Of a DNA stretch of 16,251 bases, positions 1 through 8,939 are shown in pieces (position 1 is the first letter of the stretch; every line of letters begins with the position of its first letter). The notes beneath the pieces are model-generated. The model made no database searches and was not told where the DNA came from. It saw only the letters and a program-made list of their open reading frames with translations. Made by a program: the position numbers and the translations under genes. Source of the stretch: DATCLA01 sp036564195 (GTDB lineage Bacteria; Bacillota; UBA4882; UBA8346); the NCBI GenBank assembly GCA_036564195.1, contig DATCLA010000052.1, positions 1-16,251 on the forward strand. Reading direction: 5' to 3'.

Positions 1-97
1 CCCGCACGGTAACCACCGCCAGTAAAATGAGGACTCCCAGATCCACCGGGTTAATCAGGCCCAGCAACTTTCCATCCCCATCCCAAAGCTTGCGCAT
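1..97 (-). CDS. DUF4330-like membrane protein, N-terminal fragment
   Basis: Only the first 32 codons are in the window; the gene runs off the left edge. The start is ATG at 97-95 with an AAGGAG ribosome binding site (105-110) seven bases upstream. The translation begins MRKLWDGDGKLLGLINPVDL and then turns hydrophobic (VLILLAVVTV). A short polar start with a 'D..GKL.G.IN..DL' pattern followed directly by one membrane helix is what I know from DUF4330 proteins, small single-pass envelope proteins of unknown function in Firmicutes. It lies 82 bases downstream of gatB on the same strand with no convincing terminator between, so it may be read through from the gatCAB transcript. The family call rests on about 30 residues and is tentative; that a coding start exists here is more certain. 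Confidence 0.6.
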   Translation of the reverse strand, partial: MRKLWDGDGKLLGLINPVDLGVLILLAVVTVR

Positions 98-179
98 ACC
101 AAAACTCCTTACCCTTTGATTAAAGGTATTTTTACCGAAAATGCTTTGAAATAATAGTGGGAGTGAAATGGGCCGGGTG

Positions 180-1643
180 TTATTTGAATAACTCCTCCCT
201 TAACAACTCATTCACCAGACTGGGATTGGCACGACCTTGAGTCTCCTTCATGATCCGGCCGACTAAGAAGCGGAAGGCTTGCTCCTTACCGGAGCGGTAA
301 GCGGCGACGGACTGCTGATTGGATTTTAAAACTTTTTGAACGACTGCTCTCAACTCACCGATATTATTAATCTGGGCCAGGCCTTTTTCTTTAATAATCA
401 CCCCCGGATCCTTGCCGCTGCAAAACATCGTTTCAAAGACGGCTTTAGCAATTTTACCGCTAATTAAATTATCATCAATCAACTGTAACAGTTTAGCTAA
501 TTGTGCCGGCTGCAGTTTCAGAGCGCTGACCGCTACCCGTTGTTGGTGCATCATGCGGAAAAGCTCTCCCTTAACCCAGTTACTGACAGTCTTGGCCGCG
601 CCGCCATAATGAGCAACCGCAGCTTCGAAAAATTCTGCCAGTTCTCTGTGGCTGCTGAGTAGATCCGCATCTTCTTCCGGCAGTCCCCATTGGCCGATAT
701 ACCGACTTCGCCGTGCTTCCGGCAATTCCGGCAAAGAATGCCGCAAGCGCTCAACCCGGGCCTTGTCAACCCATACCGGTAACAGATCCGGTTCCGGAAA
801 GAACCGGTAGTCGCTGCAGTCTTCTTTAGAACGCATAAAAACCGTAATGCTCCGGTTTTCATCCCAGGCTCGGGTTTCTTTATTGAGTCGGGCACCACTG
901 TCAAGCAGCTGCGCCTGCCGCGCTGCTTCATACTCCAATGCTGCCTGCACAGCTCTAAAGGAGTTCATATTTTTAATCTCCACCGGTATACCTAATTCCG
1001 TTCGACCGGGAGGTCGTAACGAAATATTGGCGTCACAGCGTAGGGAACCTTCTTCCATTTTACAGTCGGAGACTCCGGTATAGTGCAGTAAAGTCTTTAA
1101 TCTTTCCAGGTAACTTCGGGCTTCCCGGGGTGAGCGGAGTTCCGGAGCGCTTACAATCTCAATCAGAGGAATCCCGCAGCGATTGTAGTCTAACAATGCA
1201 TAGTGGGAATTTAAAATTCCGCCTCCCGAATGTACGGTTTTACCGGCCTCCTCTTCCAGATGTACCCGGATAATGCCGACTCTTTTAACCTTCCCCACTC
1301 TTTCCTCCGCCGGGATGTCAATCCAGCCGTCCCGGCACAATGGTAAATCACTTTGAGTGATCTGATAAGCTTTTGGTAAGTCGGGATAAAAATATTGTTT
1401 CCGGTCAAACCGGCTAAAGTCAGCAATACGGCAATTTAAAGCCAATCCGGCCAGAATGGCATAATCCAGCGCCTGTTCGTTAAGTACGGGCAGCGTTCCG
1501 GGTAAACCCAGGCAAACCGGACATACCTGACTGTTGGGTGGGGCACCGAACTTGGTGGCACAATTGCAAAATAGCTTGGAGACAGTTTTCAGCTCAACGT
1601 GAACCTCCAAACCAATGATAATCTCATAATCAGTAACCGGCAA
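180..1643 (-). CDS. gatB: Asp/Glu-tRNA(Asn/Gln) amidotransferase subunit B
   Basis: GatB is the tRNA-binding kinase subunit of GatCAB. It phosphorylates Glu (or Asp) on mischarged tRNA(Gln)/tRNA(Asn) so that GatA-derived ammonia can amidate it. The sequence opens with the family signature YEIIIGLEVHVEL, then the zinc-site cysteines at about residues 26, 28, 41 and 44 (CNC...CPVC). It continues through 'GSLRCDANIS' and 'EIKNMNSF' to a C-terminal YqeY-like helical tail ending at NELLREELFK. I place the start at TTG (1643-1641): a perfect AGGAGG lies eight bases upstream and the resulting 487 aa fits the family. The longer open frame upstream to 1787 would overlap the end of gatA and carries unrelated residues. 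gatA ends 19 bases upstream, so the two are co-transcribed. Confidence 0.97.
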   Translation of the reverse strand: MPVTDYEIIIGLEVHVELKTVSKLFCNCATKFGAPPNSQVCPVCLGLPGTLPVLNEQALDYAILAGLALNCRIADFSRFDRKQYFYPDLPKAYQITQSDLPLCRDGWIDIPAEERVGKVKRVGIIRVHLEEEAGKTVHSGGGILNSHYALLDYNRCGIPLIEIVSAPELRSPREARSYLERLKTLLHYTGVSDCKMEEGSLRCDANISLRPPGRTELGIPVEIKNMNSFRAVQAALEYEAARQAQLLDSGARLNKETRAWDENRSITVFMRSKEDCSDYRFFPEPDLLPVWVDKARVERLRHSLPELPEARRSRYIGQWGLPEEDADLLSSHRELAEFFEAAVAHYGGAAKTVSNWVKGELFRMMHQQRVAVSALKLQPAQLAKLLQLIDDNLISGKIAKAVFETMFCSGKDPGVIIKEKGLAQINNIGELRAVVQKVLKSNQQSVAAYRSGKEQAFRFLVGRIMKETQGRANPSLVNELLREELFK

Positions 1644-1651
1644 CCGCTTCA

Positions 1652-1657
1652 CCTCCT
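1652..1657 (-). promoter_or_regulatory. Ribosome binding site deciding the gatB TTG start
   Basis: Perfect AGGAGG on the minus strand, eight bases before TTG at 1643. It lies in the 19-base gap after the gatA stop. No ATG or GTG in frame is better placed, so it fixes the start. Confidence 0.85.
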
Positions 1658-1662
1658 CGATG

Positions 1663-3123
1663 CTAGAGATTGGGACGGTAGTGATGATAGCCGGTAGCCT
1701 GTTCAAAACTGTAAGCCGCCCGTAACAACAATCCTTCTTGAAATGCCGGACCCAGTAACTGGAGACCGATGGGCAACCCCCGGTCAAAACCGCCCGGGAA
1801 TGACAATGCCGGAATTCCGGCTAAATTAGCTGTAACAGTAAAGCTATCCTCCAAGTACATTTCTAAGGGATCCCGGGTTTTAGCACCGAGATAAAATGCA
1901 ACCCCAGGCGTAGCTGGAGTAAGAATTAGATCGCACTGTTTAAAGGCACGGTTAAAATCCTCTCGGATTAAAGTTTGGACTTGCTGTGCTTTCCGATAAT
2001 AGGCATCGTAATATCCCGAACTCAACGCAAAGGTACCTATCATGATTCGCCGTTTCACTTCGGCGCCAAAACCTTCACTGCGGGTTTTTAACATCAGGGC
2101 CATGCTATCGGCTACTGCGACCTTGGTCCGGTGTCCGTAACGCACCCCGTCATAACGGGCCAAATTGGAACTGGCTTCCGCTGTTGCGATAATATAGTAG
2201 GCTGGCAGTGCATATTCGGTATGAGGGAGGGAAACTGTTACAATTACCGCCCCCAGTCTCCGATAGACTTTAACCGCGTCGATTACAGTCTGCTTAACCG
2301 CGGCACTGATTCCTTCAGACCAATACTCCCGAACGAGCCCAATCCGTAATCCCCGAATGTCTTTGGATAATTCCTGTACATAGTCAGGTGCCGCGTAGTT
2401 GATACAAGTAGAATCCCGCCGGTCATACTCTGCCAGCAACTGCATTAACAAAGCGCAATCCCGAACATCTTTCGTCAGCGGTCCGATCTGATCTAAGGAT
2501 GAAGCATAAGCTATTAAGCCGTAACGTGACACCCGGCCGTAAGTGGGTTTAAGTCCGACAATCCCGCAATACCCGGCCGGTTGGCGAATTGAACCGCCGG
2601 TATCCGAGCCTAAAGCCAAAATAGTTGCTCCGGCGCTGACTGCCGCAGCGGAACCGCCACTGGAGCCGCCAGGAACCCGCCTGAGGTCCCAGGGGTTTTT
2701 GGTTGCAAAAAAAGCGGAGTTTTCCGTTGAAGAACCCATCCCGAACTCATCCAAGTTGGTCTTGCCTACCATAACCAGGTGGCCGGCTTGGATAAGTTCG
2801 GTAACCGCCGCATCATAAGGGGGAATATAGTCCGCCAGGATCTTAGAACCACAGGTGGTCCGAACTCCGGCCGTCGCAATATTATCCTTTAGCGCGATCG
2901 GAATTCCGGCCAACGGGGCCAATGGCTGGCCCCGGGCCCGCAGCGCATCAACCTTTTCAGCCTCAGCCAGGGCACTGGCCTCCGTCAGATAGAGATAAGC
3001 CCGGGTCTTAGGGTCTACACTTTTAATACGCTGAAAGACAGACTCTACAATCTCAACTGCTTTAATCTCGTGGTTATTCAATAATTGTTGCAATTCATGG
3101 GCTGTTTTTTGATACAAGGGCAA
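1663..3123 (-). CDS. gatA: Asp/Glu-tRNA(Asn/Gln) amidotransferase subunit A
   Basis: GatA is the amidase subunit of GatCAB: it hydrolyses glutamine (or asparagine) and channels the ammonia to GatB. The amidase-signature Ser-cisSer-Lys triad is visible: Lys79 in IALKDN, Ser154 in PGGSSGGSAA and Ser178 in SDTGGSIRQP. These numbers match the classical GatA numbering when the start is TTG at 3123, which supports that start. The ribosome binding site is AAGGGGGGG (3130-3138), six bases upstream; a second TTG at 3117 is possible but further away. The product is 486 aa, normal for the family. The longer open frame up to 3207 would overlap gatC by 71 bases and adds residues foreign to GatA. The gatC stop codon overlaps the ribosome binding site, so translation is probably coupled. 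Confidence 0.97.
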   Translation of the reverse strand: MPLYQKTAHELQQLLNNHEIKAVEIVESVFQRIKSVDPKTRAYLYLTEASALAEAEKVDALRARGQPLAPLAGIPIALKDNIATAGVRTTCGSKILADYIPPYDAAVTELIQAGHLVMVGKTNLDEFGMGSSTENSAFFATKNPWDLRRVPGGSSGGSAAAVSAGATILALGSDTGGSIRQPAGYCGIVGLKPTYGRVSRYGLIAYASSLDQIGPLTKDVRDCALLMQLLAEYDRRDSTCINYAAPDYVQELSKDIRGLRIGLVREYWSEGISAAVKQTVIDAVKVYRRLGAVIVTVSLPHTEYALPAYYIIATAEASSNLARYDGVRYGHRTKVAVADSMALMLKTRSEGFGAEVKRRIMIGTFALSSGYYDAYYRKAQQVQTLIREDFNRAFKQCDLILTPATPGVAFYLGAKTRDPLEMYLEDSFTVTANLAGIPALSFPGGFDRGLPIGLQLLGPAFQEGLLLRAAYSFEQATGYHHYRPNL

Positions 3124-3129
3124 GGATAG

Positions 3130-3138
3130 CCCCCCCTT
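3130..3138 (-). promoter_or_regulatory. G-rich ribosome binding site of gatA
   Basis: AAGGGGGGG, seven G in a row instead of the usual AGGAGG, six bases before the TTG at 3123. It overlaps the gatC TAA stop at 3139-3137. This is an unusual site that decides the gatA start. Confidence 0.7.
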
Positions 3139-3442
3139 AACGGGATTTTTCCGTTTCCTCAAGGACTTTCGGTACTTTAAAAAAATTACCCAACCGCTCC
3201 GGAGCATTAGCCAGGGCTAATTCCGGTTCCAGGGAGGTTTCGACCTGATCCGGCCGGAAGGCCTTAACCGACTTGGTAGCCGGAACAGTCACTGCTACTC
3301 CCGCGGTGTCGATCCGGTCCAACTTGGCAAAGAAGTGTAAAATTTGATTAAGTTGGCCGGTGAATTCCTGCTTTTCAGTTTCACTCAGTTCCAGACAGGC
3401 CAGTCGCGCCACGTGTTCCACTTCGGATTGGGATAAACTCAT
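3137..3442 (-). CDS. gatC: Asp/Glu-tRNA(Asn/Gln) amidotransferase subunit C
   Basis: GatC is the small subunit that clasps GatA and GatB together. The 101-aa product starts MSLSQSEVEHVARLACLELS, the typical GatC opening ('i..eeV.hvA.LA.L.Lse.E'). It continues with 'LNQILHFFAKLDRIDTAGV' and the acidic/proline-rich tail that wraps around GatA. Length is normal (about 95-105 aa). The ATG at 3442 overlaps the ligA stop as ATGA, and GGAGG inside the end of ligA serves as ribosome binding site, so gatC is translationally coupled to ligA. First gene of gatC-gatA-gatB. Confidence 0.96.
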   Translation of the reverse strand: MSLSQSEVEHVARLACLELSETEKQEFTGQLNQILHFFAKLDRIDTAGVAVTVPATKSVKAFRPDQVETSLEPELALANAPERLGNFFKVPKVLEETEKSR

Positions 3443-5463
3443 GAAGTGAATCCTCCTTGCAACAACCTGTTAAACTCCGCTTCATCAATAACCGGGATCC
3501 CCAAAGCCTGGGCTTTTTGCAGTTTGGAACCAGCTTCCTTCCCAGCCACCAGGTAATCGGTATTCTTACTTACTGAAGCAGCCGCTTTGCCGCCATGTTT
3601 CCGGATGACGGCTTCAATCTCCGCTCGGGTATATAGCTCCAAGGTACCCGTTACCACCAAGGTTTTTCCGGCCAAGGTCTGCGGGACGCTCTCATTAACA
3701 GCTTCTACCGTATTAACGCCCAACTCCTGCAGCTTCCGGATTAATTCACGGTTATGGGGTTCGCTGAAATACTTAGTAACACTGGCGGCAATCTTCGGGC
3801 CGATGGCTGGAATCGCCGTCAACTCCTCCTCGCTGGCAGCCATTAAACGGTCCAGGGAACCGAAAGCCGCAGCTAATTCCCGGGCGGCTCCGGCACCGAC
3901 ATGTCTGATTCCCAAGGCGAATAATAACCGGCTTAAATTGTTGGCTTTGGAAGCGGCAATCGCCTTGACCAGATTGGTGGCAGATTTTTCCCCAAAACGT
4001 TCCAAACCCACCAAGTCCTTTGCTTGCAGCCGGTATAAATCGGCCACATCATGAACCAGGCCGGCATTGATTAATTGCACCACAATTGACTCGCCCAGTC
4101 CGTCAATGTTCATGGCCTCTCTGGAGACAAAGTGGATAATCCCCTCCCGCAGCTGGGCCGGGCAGGCTCCGCCAATGCAGCGGGCAATCGCCTCCCCGGG
4201 TTCCCGGTAGACTGCGGAACCGCACTCCGGGCAGACTGTCGGCATTGTAAAAACTTGTTCACTGCCATTGCGCTGTTCCGGAAGGGACCTTACTACTTCG
4301 GGAATAACATCCCCGGCCTTTTGAATAATTACCCGGTCACCGATGCGGATGTCTTTCTCCCGAATATTATCTTCATTATGCAAGGTAGCCCGGCTGACGG
4401 TTGAACCCGCCACCCGCACCGGTTCCAAGACCGCAGTGGGAGTCACCGCTCCGGTCCGGCCGACATTAACCACAATATCCAGTACTTTGGTCTCGACTTG
4501 CTCTGCAGGAAATTTAAAAGCAATTTTAGAACGGGGGGCTTTGGCGGTATAACCCAACTCTTCCTGATCGGCCAGGGAATTGAGTTTGACCACAATTCCA
4601 TCAATCTCATAAGGTAGTTCGGCACGCCGGGCAGTCCAGTATTGACAATATTCAATCACCGTCTCAATACCCGCACAGAGTTTGGAGTGGGGGTTGGTCT
4701 TTAAACCAAGTTCTTTCAGAAAGTTTAATCCCTCCCACTGGGTGCGGATGCCTTTACCTTCTATGTACAACAGATCATAAAAAAAGCCATCCAACGGGCG
4801 GCTAGCGGTAACTCGCGGGTCCAAATTACGTAACGAACCTGCCGCACTATTACGCGTATTGGCAAACAGAGGTTCTCCGTTTTGCTCCCGCTGCCGGTTG
4901 AGGGCTTCAAAATCCGCCTTTTTAATATAGATTTCTCCCCGTACGCCCAGATTCAGGCCGGTTCCTTCCTTTAAACGCAAGGGAATCGAGCGGATGGTTT
5001 TGATATTAGCGGTAACCTCTTCGCCGGTAATCCCGTCGCCTCGGGTGGCCGCTTGAACCAAACGGCCGTTTTCATAGGCTAAAGCAATAGTCAAACCGTC
5101 AATTTTCAACTCAGCAACATATTCAACCGGCCGGGCCGTACCCAGGGCCCGTTTGACCCGCTCATCAAAACTCCGCAACTCTTCCGGGCTGAAAGCATTA
5201 TCCAAACTCAATAAAGGCACCCGGTGCCGGACGGAATTAAACTCCGGCAACACTGCTCCCCCTACCCGTTGCGTCGGTGAATCGTCCGACCGCAATTGGG
5301 GGTATTCCTGCTCCAGTCGGATTAATTCCTGCATTAACTGGTCATATTCCCGATCACTGATCTCCGGGGCATCCAGAACATAATAGAGATAATTATGCCT
5401 TTCCAATTCCGCCTTTAAAAAGTCCGCCCGTGCTTTTATTTCTTCAAACGCTGGCATCGCCAC
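3439..5463 (-). CDS. ligA: NAD+-dependent DNA ligase LigA
   Basis: LigA seals nicks in duplex DNA during replication and repair, using NAD+ as adenylate donor. All expected domains are visible in 674 aa: the N-terminal Ia region (HNYLYYVLDAPEISDREYD, about 23-41); the adenylation motif AELKIDG with the nucleophile Lys120; RGDGITGEEVT; the OB fold with GRTGAVTPTA; a four-cysteine zinc finger (Cys411, 414, 429, 434); helix-hairpin-helix repeats (about 450-570); and a C-terminal BRCT domain (about 596-670). The start is taken as GTG at 5463, five bases after AGGAGG; an in-frame ATG at 5457 would shorten it by two residues. It is followed with a 4-base overlap by gatC, a common Firmicutes order, but the usual upstream neighbour pcrA is not here. 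Confidence 0.97.
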   Translation of the reverse strand: MAMPAFEEIKARADFLKAELERHNYLYYVLDAPEISDREYDQLMQELIRLEQEYPQLRSDDSPTQRVGGAVLPEFNSVRHRVPLLSLDNAFSPEELRSFDERVKRALGTARPVEYVAELKIDGLTIALAYENGRLVQAATRGDGITGEEVTANIKTIRSIPLRLKEGTGLNLGVRGEIYIKKADFEALNRQREQNGEPLFANTRNSAAGSLRNLDPRVTASRPLDGFFYDLLYIEGKGIRTQWEGLNFLKELGLKTNPHSKLCAGIETVIEYCQYWTARRAELPYEIDGIVVKLNSLADQEELGYTAKAPRSKIAFKFPAEQVETKVLDIVVNVGRTGAVTPTAVLEPVRVAGSTVSRATLHNEDNIREKDIRIGDRVIIQKAGDVIPEVVRSLPEQRNGSEQVFTMPTVCPECGSAVYREPGEAIARCIGGACPAQLREGIIHFVSREAMNIDGLGESIVVQLINAGLVHDVADLYRLQAKDLVGLERFGEKSATNLVKAIAASKANNLSRLLFALGIRHVGAGAARELAAAFGSLDRLMAASEEELTAIPAIGPKIAASVTKYFSEPHNRELIRKLQELGVNTVEAVNESVPQTLAGKTLVVTGTLELYTRAEIEAVIRKHGGKAAASVSKNTDYLVAGKEAGSKLQKAQALGIPVIDEAEFNRLLQGGFTS

Positions 5464-5501
5464 TCATTCCTCCTGATCTGGGGTAGCAAATTTACCTTTT
5501 A

Positions 5502-5507
5502 ATTATA
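5502..5507 (-). promoter_or_regulatory. -10 box of a candidate promoter for ligA-gatCAB
   Basis: A perfect TATAAT on the minus strand, followed by an AT-rich start region and then the ligA ribosome binding site about 30 bases downstream. No good TTGACA lies 16-18 bases upstream, so the -35 element is weak or missing. It sits in the 130-base gap between holA and ligA, the only gap in this stretch large enough for a promoter. This suggests ligA-gatCAB can be transcribed independently of comEA-comEC-holA. Confidence 0.45.
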
Positions 5508-5593
5508 CACCTCACTCTAAAATCCTTCCCTAAAATTATTTATTTAGCCGGAAAGTAACGGATACCGCCAACTCTACCGGGTCTGTTAACAGG

Positions 5594-6598
5594 CTAATTA
5601 TTAAATCGGCCACTGCAGATCTCCACTACCGCCAGCTCCAGCTCCAGGCGGGGTTCGCGCTGGCCGGATTTGATCCGGTATTCCGCCAGCAACAACCGGT
5701 GGATTACTTGTTGCAGTTCCTCCAGTTTAAACCGACCGGACTGAACAAAACTCTTCTCCGCCACATAGGGGTTGATCCCCAGCATTCCGGCTAAAGCTTT
5801 GGAACCAATCCCCTGATTGCGGGCTTCACTGGCCGCAACTACATTACGGAATTGCTTGGCCAGAGTAGCCAGGATTTTCAATTCCGGTTCCCCGGCGTCT
5901 AACAGTTCTTTTAAACGCGGCAGACCAGAATAGGGGTTACGTTCCGCCACCGCATCAATTAATCCGAAGATATTAGGTTCCGGTTCTTTAGGAAGTAAAT
6001 CATCCAGTTCCGTATCACTTAACTTCCCGGCAGCCCCGGTAAAGAGCCGTATCTTTTCCAACTCGGTCCGGACCCGTAATAAATCAACTCCTAAACGTTG
6101 GACAATCACGCGAATCTGAGATCCGGTTAATTTTAACCCCAGCTCCCCGGAGTATTGTTTCACCCAGGCCGGGACTTCGGCTCCGGAGATCTTTTTACAA
6201 TCAACCACGGTAATCCGCTTTTGGAGCTCCTGGTGAAGTTTTTTGCGCCCATCCAGTTTAGTTGCTGCTATAAAAAGATAGACTCCGTTTGCCAGACGGC
6301 TTAATCCTTGTAAGATCCCTTCTTCAAGTGCAGTCGAGCCTTTTTCCAGTTCAACCAGGTGGATCACTCGGTGCGAGCCAAAAAACGGCGCTGTCTCTAA
6401 GTTAGTAATTAATGTTTCCACTTCCAATTCGGCGGCACTGAACCGGATCAGATTAAACTGTTGTTCCTCAGCGGTGAGTAAACTGTCCACTGCCCGCCGG
6501 AACAATTGCTCCTGAAATAGAATTTCATCACCCAAAAAAAGATAGACCGGAAGCAACCGTCCTTCTTCCACCTGTTTAATAAATTCAACCCGCTTCAT
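5594..6598 (-). CDS. holA: DNA polymerase III delta subunit
   Basis: HolA (delta) opens the beta sliding clamp in the clamp-loader complex. The 334-aa protein begins MKRVEFIKQVEEGRLLPVYL and has the family's 'YLFLGDE..F.E' segment at the start of its AAA+-like domain. It has no functional Walker A, as usual for delta. It continues with 'LDGRKKLHQEL', 'GLIDAVAERN' and the C-terminal collar 'EYRIKSGQREPRLELE'. The ATG at 6598 has AAGGTGG six bases upstream, inside the end of comEC, which it overlaps by 14 bases. The comEC-holA order is widely conserved in Firmicutes. rpsT, which often follows, is not present in the next 130 bases. Confidence 0.95.
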   Translation of the reverse strand: MKRVEFIKQVEEGRLLPVYLFLGDEILFQEQLFRRAVDSLLTAEEQQFNLIRFSAAELEVETLITNLETAPFFGSHRVIHLVELEKGSTALEEGILQGLSRLANGVYLFIAATKLDGRKKLHQELQKRITVVDCKKISGAEVPAWVKQYSGELGLKLTGSQIRVIVQRLGVDLLRVRTELEKIRLFTGAAGKLSDTELDDLLPKEPEPNIFGLIDAVAERNPYSGLPRLKELLDAGEPELKILATLAKQFRNVVAASEARNQGIGSKALAGMLGINPYVAEKSFVQSGRFKLEELQQVIHRLLLAEYRIKSGQREPRLELELAVVEICSGRFNN

Positions 6599-8939
6599 CC
6601 TGTGCCACCTTATTCTGTTCTGGAATTACTAGGATCCGATCCGGGTAAATCCGGACTGCGATCGTCCCCTGCCGGTCAGTGCGGTAAACAGCCGTCCCCA
6701 AAGACCGTAACCGATTCAAAGTCCGCTTACCGGGGTGACCAAATCGGTTACCCGCCCCGGCTGAAATTACGGTCACTCTTGGTTTAACCTGGCTTAACCA
6801 GCGCCAGGTAGTTGCGGAGTTGCTGCCGTGGTGCCCGGCTTTTAAGACCGTAGCCTTTAACAACTGGGGATACTTTTCTATCAGGATTTCTTCGCCTTCT
6901 CTGCTCAAATCTCCTGTTAACAGCAGCCGATATTTTCCGTAACCAACCAACAACACCGTGGAACGGTCGTTTTCATCGGAAGCCTCGGGCAGTTTAAATA
7001 CCCGGGCTGAAACATATCTTCCCCAGCGTAGCTTTAGGCCGTGGCTGGCAAGACGTTTCTTGATCTTAAGCCGCCGCACTTTTCGGAGTAATTGGCTGGT
7101 CGCCGGTTGCGGCGTCTCCGGAAGGAAGAGGATTCCGGCTGGGATTTGTTGCAAGACTTCATCCAGCCCTCCTAAATGATCCTGATGACCGTGACTGCCA
7201 AAGACCTGATCCAGACGGGATATTCCCCGTTGCCTTAAATAAGGCACTACCCGTCGCCGTCCTTGCCCCTCGTCACCGCCGTCAACTAAAACCGTATAAT
7301 GGTCCGGAGTTCTTAAAAAAACCGCATCCCCCTGTCCGACGTCAATAAAAGCCACCTCCAGGTAACCGCCTTGGGTTTTGCTATAAAAACTGCTCCAGAC
7401 CAGCAAGTTTAACGCCAGTAACCCCATCAACACTAGTGATCCGTAGTTAAAGCACCGCCGGCCGGTCAGCAGATTAGGGCGTAATCCCGACACTAATAAA
7501 CCAAGGCCCAGATAGTAACCGGGAATCCAGGGCCAGGGCCAACGCGGTACGACACTTACTGCCCAAGGCAGCCGGGAACAAAATCCATTTACCTGGAGGC
7601 TGAAGCTAATCACCCGGTCAACGCCGGCTAAGATCAACCGGGCTACACCGGGTAGCAACAGCCCCAGCAATTCACCTGCCAAACCGGCTACCACAACCAC
7701 GCTGGCCGGAATGGCCAATAGTAAATTAGCCAACGGTGCTACCCAGGAAATCTGCGCAAAATAATAGATTAAAAGGGGTAACATCATTAGCTGGGCGGCA
7801 ACTGAGATTAACAGGGTCTGTACCAGCGGTTTGAAGATGGGATTTTTGACCGGGAAATATTCTTTTAACGCCGGATAAATCCCCACTACCCCGGCAGTGG
7901 CGCCAAACGAAAGTTGAAACCCAATTTCAAATAAATAATAAGGCTTAGCCAGCAACATGATTAAGGCGGACAAAGTCAGCCGGTTCAGCGGTCCGTCTTT
8001 GGTCTTGAACAGCCCGGCCAGGATATACAAAAACAGCATGACTCCGGAACGCAGTACCGGCGCTTCCATACCGGTCATTAGGATGTAAAACCCTACCCCC
8101 AAAAATACAATCGGGATCCGCCCGGCCCGTCGCATTCCGAACCAGCTCAACAAGGTGTTTAACCCGGCTACTACCAATCCAACGTGCAATCCGGAGACTG
8201 ATAACAGGTGGATAGTCCCGGTACGGCGTAAATCTGCCACAACCGTCCCTGCCGGTCCTTCCTCATTGAGCCAGTTGCCAAAGAGCATTGCCTGAAGTAT
8301 CTGACAGTTCAACTTGCTCATACTGCGCCGCGCTACCATGGTCATTTTCAATTTTAATTGCAGGGCCCAATTTCTTACCACTACCCTTCGCAACGGTTGG
8401 TCGATTAAAACCGGGGGTTGACTGGCAATAAAAATCCCGCTAATCTGCCGCAATTCATAAAAGTCGGGCCAAATTTGGCGGTTACGGCGGACCGGACGCA
8501 GCTTTCCGGTAACTCGCAACTCCCTCCCCCACCAAGTGTCCGAAACTGACCCCTTTGTATAAATAGTTAATTTACCCCGGGGCGTATTCCGGTATTTCTT
8601 TAACACCAGTTCAAACCGGACTCCCCTTTGGATCGGTTCCACCCTGCCGGTCAACCGCCCTTCGACAGTCAGAAGCTTTCCGGTAAACAATCCGTTGTAA
8701 CGCAATTGACTGCGATAGGTATCCCGCCAATAACTGAAGTTAAAACCGGCCAGGCTAACCAGACAGCCTAAAATTAGCCAACCCGTAACAACCGGAGCAT
8801 AACACCACAAAGAACCTAGGATTAATATTAAAATCCCCCAACAGCCCCACAGCCAGGCTGCAGGACCGACCTGCCACCATACTGCCGCTAAAATACCAAA
8901 GCCTACTGCGGCTAATGCTAAAAGATTCGGTCTAATCAT
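6585..8939 (-). CDS. comEC: DNA internalisation channel ComEC/Rec2
   Basis: ComEC forms the membrane channel through which single-stranded DNA enters during transformation. The 784-aa protein has the full three-part layout: N-terminal membrane helices with a DUF4131/OB-like region (about 1-180); the multi-helix competence domain with the signature HLLSVSGLHVG (244-254); and a C-terminal metallo-beta-lactamase-like domain. The last carries DVGQGDA (533-539), the metal motif SHGHQDHLGG (582-591), LLTGDLS (673-679), GHHGS (702-706) and FGHP (733-736). The metal-binding HxHxDH is intact, consistent with the proposed nuclease role of this domain. The ATG at 8939 overlaps the comEA stop as ATGA. 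I see no Shine-Dalgarno sequence before it, so translation probably depends on re-initiation from comEA. Its presence shows only that uptake genes exist, not that the strain is competent. Confidence 0.95.
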   Translation of the reverse strand: MIRPNLLALAAVGFGILAAVWWQVGPAAWLWGCWGILILILGSLWCYAPVVTGWLILGCLVSLAGFNFSYWRDTYRSQLRYNGLFTGKLLTVEGRLTGRVEPIQRGVRFELVLKKYRNTPRGKLTIYTKGSVSDTWWGRELRVTGKLRPVRRNRQIWPDFYELRQISGIFIASQPPVLIDQPLRRVVVRNWALQLKLKMTMVARRSMSKLNCQILQAMLFGNWLNEEGPAGTVVADLRRTGTIHLLSVSGLHVGLVVAGLNTLLSWFGMRRAGRIPIVFLGVGFYILMTGMEAPVLRSGVMLFLYILAGLFKTKDGPLNRLTLSALIMLLAKPYYLFEIGFQLSFGATAGVVGIYPALKEYFPVKNPIFKPLVQTLLISVAAQLMMLPLLIYYFAQISWVAPLANLLLAIPASVVVVAGLAGELLGLLLPGVARLILAGVDRVISFSLQVNGFCSRLPWAVSVVPRWPWPWIPGYYLGLGLLVSGLRPNLLTGRRCFNYGSLVLMGLLALNLLVWSSFYSKTQGGYLEVAFIDVGQGDAVFLRTPDHYTVLVDGGDEGQGRRRVVPYLRQRGISRLDQVFGSHGHQDHLGGLDEVLQQIPAGILFLPETPQPATSQLLRKVRRLKIKKRLASHGLKLRWGRYVSARVFKLPEASDENDRSTVLLVGYGKYRLLLTGDLSREGEEILIEKYPQLLKATVLKAGHHGSNSATTWRWLSQVKPRVTVISAGAGNRFGHPGKRTLNRLRSLGTAVYRTDRQGTIAVRIYPDRILVIPEQNKVAQDEAG

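Noticed and set aside
110..128. Small inverted repeat CCTTT/AAAGG before the DUF4330-like gene
   Set aside because: Only five base pairs and no T run; too weak to call a terminator or regulatory hairpin.
551..931. Open frame of 126 codons on the minus strand inside gatB
   Set aside because: It is in another frame of the conserved gatB sequence; composition is low-complexity in Arg/Cys and there is no start signal.
1644..1787. N-terminal extension of gatB
   Set aside because: The added 48 residues are the other frame of the conserved end of gatA, and a strong binding site sits just before the TTG at 1643.
3587..4054. Open frame of 155 codons on the plus strand inside ligA
   Set aside because: It is antisense to a fully conserved ligA, has no binding site and no recognisable protein pattern; a shadow frame.
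5583..5592. Perfect palindrome CTGTTAACAG right after holA
   Set aside because: It has no loop for a hairpin and no T run, so it is not a terminator. A single 10-bp palindrome in 16 kb can occur by chance.
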